Positions 13,545-25,630 of a stretch of DNA of 64,000 bases are shown piece after piece. This DNA is from Seriola aureovittata (Eukaryota > Chordata > Actinopteri > Carangiformes > Carangidae): contig NC_079375.1 in the NCBI RefSeq assembly GCF_021018895.1, positions 4,679,560 to 4,743,559 on the forward strand. The letters are read 5' to 3'. The position numbers and the translations under genes were made by a program. The notes under the pieces are model-generated. The model made no database searches. It saw only the letters and a list, made by a program, of their open reading frames with translations, and was not told the DNA's origin. Position 1 is the stretch's first letter. Each line of letters opens with the position of its first letter.

Positions 13545-13860
13545 TTAAGAGTTAATTGACTTAAGTTTACATTCATTTTTCATTTTTCATTTCCTTGCAT
13601 GTACTTGGCAGATGCTTTTGTCCAAAACAATTTATAGGAATTGTTTTTTTTGTTTGTTTTTTTTTATCAAGGACAGTTCAACATGTGGACAGGGGAAGCC
13701 AGGAACCAAACCACCAACCAAGACCAGTCCGAAAAGCAGCTCTACCACCTGAGCCATTAGGAGCAATTTAATATGTGGTCCGGACAAGTGGGGGATTGAA
13801 CGACCAGCCCTTATGATTAATGAACAACCCACTGTACCCACTAACCTACACCACCCAATC
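13545..13860 (-). mobile_element. degraded tRNA-derived SINE
   Basis: On the plus strand the order is GGCAGATGCTTTTGTCCAAA, then T-rich sequence, then GGGGATTGAACGACC and ACCCACTAACCTACACCACC. In reverse this reads like a tRNA-type A-box region followed by a B-box-like motif. A second tRNA-like block (AAGCAGCTCTACCACCTGAG, GCCAGGAACCAAACC) suggests a composite or rearranged head. I recognise the TTGTCCAAA-type body from fish SINEs. Target-site duplication not resolved. Confidence 0.5.
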
Positions 13861-14308
13861 AGGGTAAAGGCAGCATGTTTGGGAAAGAACGGTAAGTTTC
13901 ATAACAAACATATTTTTCCTGAGGTGCGTACCAGGAATCATAGTGTTTTATTTATTTATTTATTTACTTATTTATTTATTCATTAAGGTTTCATATGTGC
14001 TCACTTCACCAGATCTAGAGATATCATGTATAGTGAGGAGGAGAAATGTTTTGTTACCTGTGAAGGTAGACAGCTGACAGTTACATCTTGGGCCTCTTTA
14101 AGATTGTAAACTAAGGGGTTTAAAGAGGTCTCCCTCAGCCATGGCATCGCAAACTGTCAATTCCCAGAAGCCCACAAATCCTCCAAATTAGGAGCAAATG
14201 AAAACCGGAGTTATAAGATTTTTATGTGTGTTTGCATGTATGTAGTGAGTTGTTCAGAGGAAATGCATTTGAGAAAATACAAGAGCATGAATAAACCTGC
14301 ATGCCACA

Positions 14309-14357
<49 letters not shown>

Positions 14358-14524
14358 ATACTGTATTTGTAGGAAAGAGGGAGAGTAAAATAGCGTGTAA
14401 GAGTGACATGAGATCATGCAGTTTTACGTACTGTATGTGTGTTGGCGTGAGCATTTGCGAACAAGACAGACAGGCCACAACTGTCGACGACAAAATTAAG
14501 TGTCAAGCAGGAACAATTTGATTA
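13861..14524. other. non-coding stretch with (TTTA)n and (GT)n
   Basis: TTTA-type repeats near 13945-13985 and a (GT)n tract at 14313-14354. No gene recognised. Confidence 0.55.
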
Positions 14525-15125
14525 GCGAGCCGGAGAGAGATACCAGAAGCTGATTTAACTCATTTCTAAATAGGAACAGCCAAGTTTAACACATCTCTCT
14601 CTCACGGCAATTTGACGTTAACTTTCTGATTTCACACCCACCAATCTAGCAGCAGAAATGGGAATTTGCCTCCGGACACGGCGGCGAGATGAAATGGACA
14701 GATATCCCTAAGTGGATAACAAACCGACGCCATGTCTAATCAAACCTTCACTCGGTGTAAAATAGAAAAAAAAAAAAAAAAAACTCACAAACCGTGACAT
14801 TTGAACAAATGGGTTAATTACTTTTTAAAAAGCCGGTACTTAAACACATTTGTTTCTTTTTAACTGTGAGTCGTAAAGTTCCTGTCAAGGGTGGCCGGGG
14901 CCATAAGATTCACTCTAAATGTAAATAAGTGGTGTTTTAAATGGCTGTTAGCCACACTCTTGTTGGAGCTGGAGATAAACCGGGTAGCCTGTTCTCCACG
15001 GGGTCAAGTCCCTAATTAACCCAAAATGGCTTCGTCATTTTCATTCGATTACGGCAAAGAATTGAGTGCTGCAACACAGAGAGATAAATATGAGTTACAT
15101 AAGTCTCCTGCGCTGCTTCTTCCTC
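14525..15125. other. candidate conserved non-coding block
   Basis: Balanced-composition sequence with few simple repeats apart from A19 near 14764-14782. It includes stretches such as CCCTAATTAACCCAAAATGG and TTTCATTCGATTACGGCAAA that look selectively maintained rather than decayed. Not an exon in any frame. That it is a regulatory element is inference from appearance only. Confidence 0.25.
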
Positions 15126-16444
15126 CTCTCATGGCTGATGTGTGATAGATAGTGGTGAATATAGGTTTTGCTCGGATAAAACTGCTCATTAAGACTTTAA
15201 AGTAAAACAAAACAAGCCGATTAGAGATAAGATGGTACTTTTCTCCTCCAGTGGAATTTGGAAATCTTAGTGTTGTCTAGTGGATGAATCTATGTTGGTT
15301 TTTAGCAGCTTTTCTGTACGGGGTGGGGGGAGGGGAGCAGCGGGAAAGATCGAACGACGAGAGACTGAAGGTTACGAGCGGCAGAGCAGAGGAGAAGCGG
15401 TGCTGGAGAATTGAGAGGGGAAGCAGCGAAGGAAGAAGAGGAAATGGAGTACGGAGAAAACACGATTCAAATCTACAGTATTGCCGCTTACAGTGATGTA
15501 TGGTTTGTGCCTTAACCTGCTGAGACACCATTCCTCCACCTGGGGGGAACAATCTAAATTGCATCAGCGAAAGCGGTAGCACCATCGAAGTTGAAATTCC
15601 GATCGACCGCCGAGATAAGAAAAGTGGGGAAAGATTGATACAGCGGAGTAGATTATGTAATGTCCTGCCACTTTTTCGCAACTCAGATAAGTGTGCATGC
15701 GTTTAACCTTCATTCATTCATGAGAGGAAGTGCGTGGAAGGAGAAAGAGATGAACGGAGAAAGCCAGCAGTGGGAGAGGAAAGCAGGAGCGCTGTGAGGG
15801 CTTGGTGTTAGGTTCAGGCTGCACGAGTAGAAGTGCAAACTTACACAAACACCACACAATATTTCAGTGAATGCAGATGTATATTTAGGTATTTCCATAA
15901 AAACTAATCAGAGATCCCCCTTAAGGAGACTCATCTCACTTGTCTTGGACTTTAACATAACTCTGAGGTGTGTGAACCATCCCCATCATTGTTGTCCCCA
16001 CATTAAAAAAAAAGAATTCTTCTTTACATGAATCTTTGTAAAGAATTTTGGCTTTGAAAGTGGTTGGACGACATGTACAAATTTCAAGCATACCCTGGCC
16101 TGCACTGCGTTATATTACGTGGGGGGGGGGGCATGATAAGGGTTCATTTTGTTAGTGCTGGCAACAGCACATCTTCTTGACTTATGCAGGTTTCCAGTAG
16201 TTTTATCTTGTGTTTCATTCAGATTACATTCTTATTCAAAGCACTTCAGTTATTTGGTGCCACCTGGGTCTGAACGTCATTGTCCTCATTTGCTCGCACT
16301 CCGCAGATTACCAGAACAAGTCCTCCGCAGTTCACTTCCTGAGTCCTGATTCAGACCTTATTCACCTATATAGAGCAGGGGAGGGAAGGAGGAGGGCTGC
16401 TTCAAGCTGGCTGCCTGCAGGGACATCTTACAAGGTGCAGGAAA
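15126..16444. other. non-coding stretch, no gene seen
   Basis: A purine-rich strand at 15310-15460 opens long frames on both strands without any recognisable domain. No RNA gene seen. Confidence 0.45.
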
Positions 16445-16514
16445 CCTCCTGCTTCCAGCCTCGGTTCATCCCTCTGATGGGAAATCCTGCTGAGGAGCCG
16501 CTGACCCTGAACAG
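16445..16514 (-). repeat. 70-bp element shared in inverse with 22293-22362
   Basis: The reverse complement aligns without gaps to 22293-22362 at 57 of 70 positions. The most conserved end is CGAGGCTGGAAGCAGGAGG. Codon-level comparison gives more amino-acid-changing than silent differences, so it is not behaving as a coding exon. Family unknown. Confidence 0.55.
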
Positions 16515-16531
16515 AGTGGAGAGTGAGAGGC

Positions 16532-16551
16532 GGGGGGGGGGGGGGGGGGGG
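16532..16551 (+). repeat. 20-nt homopolymeric G run
   Basis: Uninterrupted G run flanked by GAGAGGC and CTGAACC. Unusually long for vertebrate DNA; it could form G-quadruplex structure or be an assembly-length uncertainty. Confidence 0.9.
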
Positions 16552-17218
16552 CTGAACCTGTGAAGGAAAAGAGGAGGGTGAGGGAGGATGGTGGTGGTTA
16601 AAATATGAGCATCAGCTGTTTCTGTCTTCGCTGGCATAAACGACGATTTGATTTTGAGAAAGCTGACACATTTGCTCTATTGAAGTGACCATGAGTTTGA
16701 CAGAGGTGCATCTTTTATCTTTCTTATTAATACCAACATATATTGGTAGCAGCCTTTACGAATGACAAAGTATAGCTTTAAGGCAAATATGAACTCTAGA
16801 TTAACTTTGCTCTCCACTGTGCCCCCAGAAAACAACCCCGCCATCTCCAAGCCAAAATTAATTAGAAACTTCTTCACCACTGATCTTTTTACCCTCAGCT
16901 GCATTTGATGTTCCCTTAGGTAGGACTCTTATTTCCCAAATGTTCCAATTAAATCTATGGAAAAAGCAGCCATAACTCTGGACCGCAGACTGATAATAGG
17001 GGACACACAGGATTATCTTATCGTTTTTAATGTCTTGTCCGATTCCGGTGTTTGAATTGTAAACAACTTTGGCATCTCTCCCCGTTCGAGGTGTTTTATG
17101 TGTGTTAACAGTGTAACTGATGCCTTAATGTGATCACTCTGTAACAAGGATGCTGTGTGCATGTACGAACATCATACCCACAGAGAGCACTGTGTGTAGG
17201 AGTACATCCTGAAAAGCT
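16552..17218. other. non-coding stretch, no gene seen
   Basis: No recognisable exon, RNA gene or dispersed repeat. Confidence 0.5.
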
Positions 17219-17242
17219 GTGATGAATTATAGCAGCAGCAGC

Positions 17243-17259
17243 GCTCGCTCTCTCTCTCC

Positions 17260-17298
<39 letters not shown>

Positions 17299-17345
17299 AC
17301 ACACACACACACTCGCTGTCTCTCGACACACACACACACACAGAG
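17243..17345. repeat. compound (TC)n(AC)n microsatellite
   Basis: A pyrimidine tract of TC units with CCC/TTT interruptions, followed by two (AC)n runs split by TCGCTGTCTCTCG. Explains the serine/arginine-like spurious frames here. Confidence 0.9.
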
Positions 17346-20300
17346 CTGCTCAGTGGACTTTCCTCTCAGCGGGGTTCCCCCTCTCCCTCGGCACTGAGCC
17401 GACACACGCCGCAGAGCGCTGACAGCAGCACGCTGATGTCTGTGTCACGGCTTCCCTCTTCCCTCTGCTTCCCGCCTCATCCCGACTGCAGCAGACCTCC
17501 TACATGTTCCACCTCTTCACCAACACGTGTCCCTGTGCTTCTGCATCTGATGTACAGTATGTTCTTACAGCATCATCCCAAAAACAATGACAATGGATGG
17601 GTTCCATGCATTTCAGGTAGTTTGTAGAACATGTTTAAGATTTGTCCCTTTTTTGTTCTTTTTGTTTTGTCTCTTCAGTGAAGTAGGTGCAGCAGGAGTT
17701 TGAAGGAACAATTCTGTGTTCCCTGTGCATCTTTTCAAGAGGAAACAGAGAGCAAGATATCAGTTGGTGTGCATACCTCAGATGTGTACAGTAGGCTATA
17801 CGTATGACTTGACAATCAACAATCAATTACAAACAAACACATACAGACGGACAGATAAGCCCTCAGGTGATCATGCACCCAGGCTTCCAGGTGGCTGTGG
17901 TTTTTAACATCTGTTTAAATAAGGATATCCTCCATGAGAGATTGGGATTTCACGCTCAGCTGCACTAAATCCTTTTAAAGATGCTGCAGCTCCGGAGAGC
18001 TTCCCCACAGACATAACATGGCTTCAGCGTTAGCAGCCAGGTCGTTTCTCTGCTCTGACAGGACAAAACACAGAGCAGCCAGCGGCTCATTAGACGGCAT
18101 TGCCCCGAGGGCTCGGCTCCACCTCTCAGACACGGAGGGAAGACGGTGAGCCACATGTGGACTGCACCCCTGAAGTGTGTCTGTGTGTGTGCGCGTTCGT
18201 GTGTGTGTGTTTGAGAGAGACATGGAGGGACAAACAAAGGGAGAGATGGTTAAAAAAAAAAAAAGTGAGAAAGAGGGAAAGAGAGATGTCACACAAAAAA
18301 CACAATCACAGTCTCAGCTGTCTGAGGAGAGAGCGCTCCCACCCAACAAACCCTTCCACAATCCACAGACAGGACAGGACAAGACTGTGTACCTTTTTAT
18401 AATGACGTGTGCGTGTGTGTGCGTTATCATACATTTGTACTGAAGGTCTGGTATGAAGTCTGCATGCACAGTGTGTGACTGTATTTGCGTGTAAGTTTCA
18501 CTAATTTCTCACACTCTTGGAAAACTTGACCCTGCTGATGTTCAACAGGAGGGATTCTGGGTTACGGAGGCTAAAATCCATTTTGACCCTGCGCTAAGGT
18601 TTGGATTTAATTTGCAACTCTGAGCAAAGGCAGAAAGGGAAACTGACATGCATGGCAGTTTAAATTTATCATCCAGACTACCAGAGAGTAAGGAAGTCAT
18701 CAAGTGTCCTAAATCATAGAATAAACACATATCCTGTTCACATACGAGCGATCTGGGTGATGATTGAATTACTCTGATTGGTTGAGCCCAGTTTAAGGGT
18801 TACGGTGAGATGATTTGAATATCCTTGGAGTTATATCCACTTCCCATTTAGAGACAACGCCCAAAGTAGTGTGCCCTGTGTGTAGTAAAAGCAGGGATTT
18901 GGGGGTCAGAGTGCTGCCACCCTGATTCCTAGAAATAACTTTTTGCATACAACTAAAGTGCAACAGGAAACCTAAACACTGTATGGGTAGGGTTAGCCAC
19001 TTTACACTGAACGAGACAAAAGCTTGCTGTGTGAGCGGTGGTCACATCGTTGCGTAATTTGTTACACCTGGGTAGTTGTCACCCCACATGGTAATCTCCT
19101 CGTCTGTCTTTAGTCTGGTAGTGAAGCTGTACCTAACTTCCCTAATCAGCAAATGGACTAATAATCCCCGATTTGCTGTTCCCCCTCCAAGCTGCATTTA
19201 GTCCAACTCTTTTCAATGCTAATAAGCCGTAAACAAAGAGGACAATCAGTCGGGAAGCACAATACACACCGAAAGATACAAACACACACACACACTGCTT
19301 TTGTGTCTGTGGAAAAAGGTTATTACAAAGATGTATACTGTTGTTTCTGACATCGATTGGATTATGCATGTCTGTGCGTGTGCCAGATAATTGATTACTT
19401 AATAAGATTCGTAAAGACAGCTGTAACCACAGCCTCGTTCAGTCTCAACAAACAATACATTTATACGGGGTGTTCTGATTTATTCATATCCCAACAAAGA
19501 CGCTGAAATAACTTCACTCTGAAACCCAACGTAGCCTTAAGAGGAAAAATTCCGTAATTCAATTTAGCAGCCTTCTCTTTTAAAGAAAAATCCTTCCAGC
19601 CTTCAGCCAAATACATTTACCAGTTTACAAAAGAAGCAATGAAACACAGCATTTGTATAAAAATAAAAAATAAAAAAAACTGTTTTGCTGACACACATTT
19701 TAAACTTGCATTCCTGGGCGACTTTAGCAGGGATGGAGAACTGCTCAGTGTGAGTAATGAACAGAGCAGCCATGTGTGTATTTGTGTGTGGAGCATTAAA
19801 ACAAAACCAGAGAGGTGAGACCATTAGTGATATGTAGTTGTCCAGACTTGAAGGGTTTTGCTGGAGGTGCGCTGTTTTCCTTTAACATGAGTTATGTGAG
19901 TGTAAACTTATGAATGTATTATTTAGGTGTGTACAGTATGTGCCCTTACAAACAGAGCACGGGAGTGTTTGCTGAATCAGCAACAGTCGAGTGCTTGATG
20001 CTGCTGCACCCTGAGGGTTCATCTTCCTCTGTGGTGGTTATACTGTAACAGAGTCAGGGGAAAGGAAGGAAGGGGTGAAGGAGTCTGTCACATCTCTCAG
20101 CGACATTGTTCCCTCTCAGGTTATATGATCACAACCAAACTGCCAACAATGCAGATGTCAGTTCATCAAATTACTATGACTGTGACAACGGAGGAGCTCA
20201 CACATTAAGGAAGTACTTATTTCAACCTAAATCACAACTTATCCAAAACCTAACAACGTAGTTTTTGTGCCTGAAACTAGCCAATCGATGACCATTCCAC

Positions 20301-20494
20301 AGCCTTAACCGTGTGTGTATTACGGTTACTATGACAACAAAGGTCCTAAGCTGCTAAAAGTGACCGGACACTCTATTGCAAAAATACTGATACAGGAGTA
20401 ATGGAGCATTGAGTATGTTGATACAGCTAACAGTCACTAGTGGCAGCACAGAGCACACTAAGGCTCAGTTGTTCCCGTTTGTTCAACCTTAGAT
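17346..20494. other. non-coding stretch, no gene seen
   Basis: Mostly unique-looking sequence. A short GT/purine-rich tract lies at about 18175-18300. No exon or structural RNA recognised on either strand. Confidence 0.5.
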
Positions 20495-21054
20495 TTAACA
20501 TGGTTTGAATCATGGTATTTTTGCTATTGCTACATAGCCAACGTTAGCATTTACAGCTGTCTACTTACCAGTTAAGAAAATATGTTGGGAGTTCAGCATC
20601 AAACTTCATTCCTTTACTCACCGGTGGAAAGGAACCCTCTTGTTTTGCTTCTGTTTCCATCACTTCTGTTCCGCTACTGAAGTTAGCATGCTAATCAGCT
20701 AGCCCGGTCTGGATGGACTGTTTCATCATTTTCTGATACTGAGTCACTGTAGCGTCCAGTCTGGCATTAAGAAGTAGCACTCCTCAGAGGACCTATTGTA
20801 ACCTCTTGTAGAGTAAACGCAAAAGTGCCTGAAGCTCATGGTATGACTGATAAGTAAACAGCTGTTCATGCTAACGCTAGCGGGGTCAGCCCTATGTTCC
20901 CACAGCCCTATGTTCCCACATTTCTTAGAACTTTTTTTCACAGAAATTTTTGAAAATTAGGGTTAGGGCTGTGGGAATATAGGGCTGTGGGAACATAGAC
21001 ACGCTCCCACGCTAGCTATGTAGCAATAGTAAAACCTACAAAGAGCTCCTTTAA
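20495..21054. mobile_element. TTAA-flanked MITE-like element
   Basis: Left side TTAA then TTTTTGCTATTGCTACATAGC. Right side GCTATGTAGCAATAGTAAAA ... GCTCCTTTAA. The ends are inverted copies bounded by TTAA. The interior block around 20630-20760 (GTTAGCATGCTAATCAGCTA) occurs inverted at about 38040-38170, and the terminus recurs at 6060 and 37915. TTAA borders fit a piggyBac-like non-autonomous element, but no transposase is present and the left end is diverged. Confidence 0.55.
20891..20998. repeat. palindrome of doubled CCCTATGTTCCCACAG units
   Basis: Left arm 20891-20920 carries two CCCTATGTTCCCACA units. Right arm 20970-20998 is its reverse complement with one mismatch. The arms enclose a ~50-nt AT-rich loop. 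The structure sits inside the TTAA-flanked element, apparently as a nested fold-back. Confidence 0.8.
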
Positions 21055-22292
21055 CATAAATCACTCCTTCTCCATCACAGTGAGTTTTTTTTTTTTTGTT
21101 GTTACTTTACACCTGCCAGACATTGATTTGTATTTTCTCCATAAAAGCTTCCTGTAAAATTACCTGCCCCCTGATGAGTTTGTTTTTTTGTTTTTTTTAT
21201 CATTCCCATTTGAATCTAATGCTGGCCTTGGGTGCTTTAAATGTTTGGATTATAACTGTAGAGAAGCAGTCATTGACATGTTTGGACTGTTTGCTTTAAT
21301 AGGTCTTTGTTGCTACGCAGTTAAAAACACATAAAGGAACTGCCTGAACTGCTTTCACTTAATTTTGATCTGCTTAGTTTTCCAAGTAATCAGGAGCCAC
21401 AGTTTCCTGTCATTGGATTAAGTTATTTTTTCACTTCTTCTGTGGTCGACTCGAATTAGAACAGAAACATGTTTCTGTCCTTTTACAGAATTTATAATGT
21501 CACTGTACTTGAGTTACTGTAGTATTGTTCTCACCAAACACATTTAACAGAGACTGAAAACTTCATTATCATTTTGACTTTCTGCTCTCTATATCTGTGT
21601 CAGTGTATGTCTGACTATCTGTGCTGATCTCAGATTTCATTTCTTGTTTTGCGATACATTCCTGCAAAAAGTCATCGACCTGAAAAAAGCAACATTTGAA
21701 TGAGCCTGAGTATCTGCCAACGCAGTGAGGTAATTTGGCAGTGAGGTAGATAACTCTGGATACAAGATAAGATTACTTGCCAAGTTTATATTTTTGTTGC
21801 AGCGGAGAATTGCTTTTATTGGAAGGCTTTTATTTTTTCTGAACCACCTTCTCGCTCTACCTAGCTACACCTGCCAAGTCAAATCTATTTGCAGACATTT
21901 TACAGTTTATTGTAACAAATGACAGAAAAGATCACCGCTCCTCTCCCATCCCTGTCTCTCTGTTTGTCTGTCTCCATCTTTCCAAATCCATCTTTTATCC
22001 CTTCCCTCCTGTGTTCCTTCTCTCCTCCCTATCTTTCCTTCTTACCCCTGCATCTGAACCCCCCTCCCCTCCCCTCCCCCCAGTCGCTTCCCTATTTCCT
22101 CTGTACATTTTTATCCTCTTTTCCCCCATATTAGCAAATTTGCTGTTATTTAATTTGTACAAAATGCAAACACGTGTTGGAAACCAGTTTTCCCCCTTTC
22201 TTTTTCCCTCACATCCTCTCCTCTAGTCTGCACATCTCTCCAACTCCATCTTTTTCTTTTACTTCCTCCCTTGTGTCACTCCTCTCTCCTCT
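21055..22292. other. non-coding stretch ending in pyrimidine-rich DNA
   Basis: From about 21935 to 22290 the plus strand is dominated by C and T, giving long open frames on both strands with no domain content. Confidence 0.5.
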
Positions 22293-22362
22293 TTGTTCAA
22301 GGTCAGTAGCTTCTCTGTGGGATTTCACATCAGACGCATGGAGCGAGGCTGGAAGCAGGAGG
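22293..22362 (+). repeat. 70-bp element shared in inverse with 16445-16514
   Basis: Ungapped 81 percent match (57/70) to the reverse complement of 16445-16514. It sits between pyrimidine-rich tracts. No other copy was spotted in this window. It could be an old dispersed repeat or a duplicated regulatory motif. Confidence 0.55.
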
Positions 22363-22636
22363 CTGGAGATCCTGATTGGCCCTCCCTGACCTTTTGTTGT
22401 TGCTCTCTCAGCAGTCCACTTCTCCTTCAGTCTCCTTCTTCTTCCCCTCCTCGCCCACTGCACCTTTCTCTCCCTCCACTTCTTGTACAAATTTACCTTC
22501 TCCTGTTGTCTTGCCTCTTGCCAGGCTGCCAGCCTCCCTTGCCTTCCCATTGCAACTCGTCTTCTTTTTTGTCTCCACTTCTTTTTCTCCTTCCTCTGCC
22601 CCTTTCTTTTCCACCCTCTCCTTTGCCAGAACGGTG

Positions 22637-22673
<37 letters not shown>

Positions 22674-24917
22674 CCAGACCAGCTAATTCATTAATTATGT
22701 TACAGAAGAACACACGGTTTATTCTTCACATGTACACAGCAGTCTGTGAATGGTGTGGTTTTGTAATGGTGGTGAATTGAGTTTTTTTAATGGGGGACTC
22801 ATGTTGGCAGGAAGCATGAATACGGTTTTCCAGGCGGTACTGTCTGTTTTTATTCTGAAATGCACACCATTAGAGAAAGCTAAGTCTGGTGCATTCGAAA
22901 AGTATTTCTTGCACAAAACGGTGACTACAGATGAGTCATGTTAATGTATTATCTTACATTTAATTTATTTTCATATAATGGTGTGTATGTGTGAGGGAAG
23001 TGCATGCAAGTGGGTGTCAGCTGGACGAGAGGGTGTATTTAAGGAGGAGGGGTAATTTGAGAGACGTTAGTAATGCAAGGGAAATATTCTTACACAATTT
23101 TGCACATTTTTTTTTTGCACAATTCTAAAAATTCATGTATCCAATCATCAAAAGTGTTTTGTTTTGTTTTTTTAAATGATGTGACTGAGCAAAGTGATTG
23201 AGCATCAAGTCTTTATTGTACTTTAGTATAAGGTTGCACACATTTCTCTACAGCACAGCCACAGACTTCTACTGTTTCAACCCTGGTCTGTCTAGAAAAC
23301 ACTGGGTGTGAGGTGTCTTGCTGTCTTTGTGTCAGTCCAACACATATTTGTGGAAACCAGCTGAATATAATGTTCAAATAAATTTTTCTTGCGTGTGATA
23401 CATGTTTTCCTGAATCTGGAATAAATAAGGTAAGAATGATGTTCATTGGCCTAATGTTCTGGGATGAATTGGTTGTCTTACATTGCAAACATACTTGTCA
23501 CAGCCTATCTCCCCCGGAAACATAAAAGAGAATGTATTGGACTTGATTCAAAAGATCTGTTCCTGTGAAAGGTGCTTGAACTGACCAGGTGACCCAAGTA
23601 AAGGAGGAAGACCACACAAGAATAGAGCTGAGGAGGGTTAGAAATGTGGTCAGTGGGCCTTTCGCTTCCTCTCCCCTTCTGCAAACACAAGTTTGTCTCT
23701 GTATCCAAAGTAAACTCTGAAACCTCCACTGCTGCTGAGAAGCCTTGAACTAATAAAACGTCCAGCAGTTCTTTAGGACGTAGTGTTTGGTGTCACATAG
23801 ATAAAACCAGGCTGGAGTTAAGTGAAACCTCAAAGTGATATATAAAAGATTTGCATTTTGATTTTTTTTTAATTATAAAATAACATCTTTAAAACTTTTA
23901 AAAGTAACGCCACACAGAACTGTGTGCAGAGCCAGATTTAAACCATGATTTACACAAGACTGATTTAGCAAGTAGAACCTGCTCAGGTGGGGAAATTTCA
24001 TCACTGTTTATCTTTACAGTGTTGGCAAAAGGATGTGTAATTATTGAGGCAAGCCACACACATAGAATTTGTCATTCTGGTTTGTGGCAATTTGGCAAAC
24101 ATGTTTCAGTTGAAAGATATAATTTCCCCTAAACAAAACACAACATAGCAAAAAAAAACACAGTAATCCTCTACAATTTCGTTCACTGAGAAACTTGGCT
24201 GAAAAAGGCTATATGAATGTTGCCATGAGACATTTATAAACACACAAAGAGGTAGTGTTCACACCCTCCCTCCCCATGTCGCAATGACACAGTCATGGGC
24301 ATATTCCCTCATGATGTTTCAAAAACTTCAATATGGAGGAATATGTATTGAATAATAGTTCCCTATTTCTGTCATTCAAGTAGATGTTGTTTATAGTTCT
24401 TTGGGACAGGACTACCTGGGTTAAAGAATAACATAATGCAAGTAGGAGCTGTGCAGAAAACTAGTATTTGTGGAATGGATGTCATATCATAGGGGTATAG
24501 TCAGTTCAGTGAGATTCTGAAAGCCGCTGTTCACAGGCCACAACCGCATCCATGCGTACGCACAAGTAGTAGTATTCCATTCTGTGTGTGCATGTGTGTG
24601 TGTGTATGTGTGAGTGTGTCTGTCTGGTTCATTCAGACCCTCTTCATATGATCACAGACCCTCATATTTACCCACATTCCCTCAAATCTCTGGTGCCTGC
24701 GTGCTGTCTGTCTCCATTCCTGCAGAGGGACTTTTTTTTTTATCATGTCTGGGGAAAGGCTATATGATTAAAAAGATTCTGGGGTAATTTGCAGCTTAAT
24801 TATTTACCAACACACATACACTTTTTTTTTTTTTTAATGATAGAGTGTTTTCAGCACACCTGTGTGCCTGGTTTGGAAGAAAACACATTTCTGTACTAAC
24901 TAGTAGAATGTGATTTG
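22363..24917. other. non-coding stretch, no gene seen
   Basis: A C/T-rich tract continues to about 22630 and ends in (CA)n at 22637-22665. A loose (GT)n lies near 24590-24620. No gene recognised. Confidence 0.5.
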
Positions 24918-25135
24918 ATAATTCATATTTTTTGGGGGCTTTTTATGCCTTTATTGATAGTACAGTAGAGAGAGACAGGAAATGGGGAGGTAGAGAGAGG
25001 GGGAATGACATGCAGTAAAGGGCCGTCCGATGCGGGATTCGAGCCGGGGCCGACGGCAGCGAGGACCTTAGCCTCTGCATATGGGGCGGATGCTCGACCA
25101 ACTGCGCCACTCGACGCCCCAATAATTCATATTTT
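24918..25135 (-). mobile_element. tRNA-derived SINE with 14-bp target-site duplications
   Basis: ATAATTCATATTTT occurs at 24918-24931 and again at 25122-25135, flanking the insert at 24932-25121. On the minus strand the head reads GGGGCGTCGAGTGGCGCAGT followed by TGGTCGAGC (A-box region) and then GGCTCGAATCCCGC (B box). The tail contains AATAAAGGCATAAAAAGCCC. This head-body-tail order is that of a Pol III-transcribed SINE mobilised by a LINE. I recognise the body (GGGAATGACATGCAGTAAAG on the plus strand) as a common fish SINE. The intact TSD suggests a fairly young insertion. Confidence 0.85.
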
Positions 25136-25265
25136 GACAAAATTTAATTTGGGATTCTGAAAACCGATGCCATTTTTTTTTAAATGAATGCCCGTCGATT
25201 AATCAAATGTCTGCACTTTTCCAGGACAAGAAACAGAATACACGAAAAGTGTTAAGACACTAAAA

Positions 25266-25630
25266 TATGGTGGCCCCCGAGAGCTCAACCCACTGCAACG
25301 CTGCAAAAACACATGCAAATACACAAAACACAAGCAAATTCAACATATTCATCAATTTGACAACACATGCTGCAAACACAAGCAAATACAGAAACGCGCT
25401 GCAAGTAGCACAGAGGACAACAGAGGTGTTTTCAGGAGACACAGAAACGTGATGAACCTGGCTGGGATGCACTTGTTGTTCAATGCTTTTAACGTCAGAA
25501 GTCACAAGGCGTTGAACGAGTGTGTCTTTTTATTAACGTGTTGGTTGTGGTCTGTGCTACTTGCAGCACGTTTCTGTATTTGCCTGTGTTTTCTTAAGTT
25601 GCAGTGTGTTGAGCTCTCAGGGCCACCGTA
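25266..25630. mobile_element. fold-back MITE with GGTGGCCC termini
   Basis: The left end GGTGGCCCCCGAGAGCTCAA and the reverse complement of the right end GGTGGCCCTGAGAGCTCAA are near-identical inverted repeats, followed by CACTGCAA in both. Inner arms also pair: GCTGCAAGTAGCACAGA near 25400 with TCTGTGCTACTTGCAGC near 25555, so most of the element is a giant hairpin. TA at each border would fit a TA target-site duplication. No coding capacity. Confidence 0.7.

Noticed and set aside
22209..22694. Long frames on both strands
   Set aside because: Produced by C/T-rich low-complexity DNA and a (CA)n tract.
24943..25140. 65-codon minus-strand frame
   Set aside because: Translation of a tRNA-derived SINE with clear target-site duplications.
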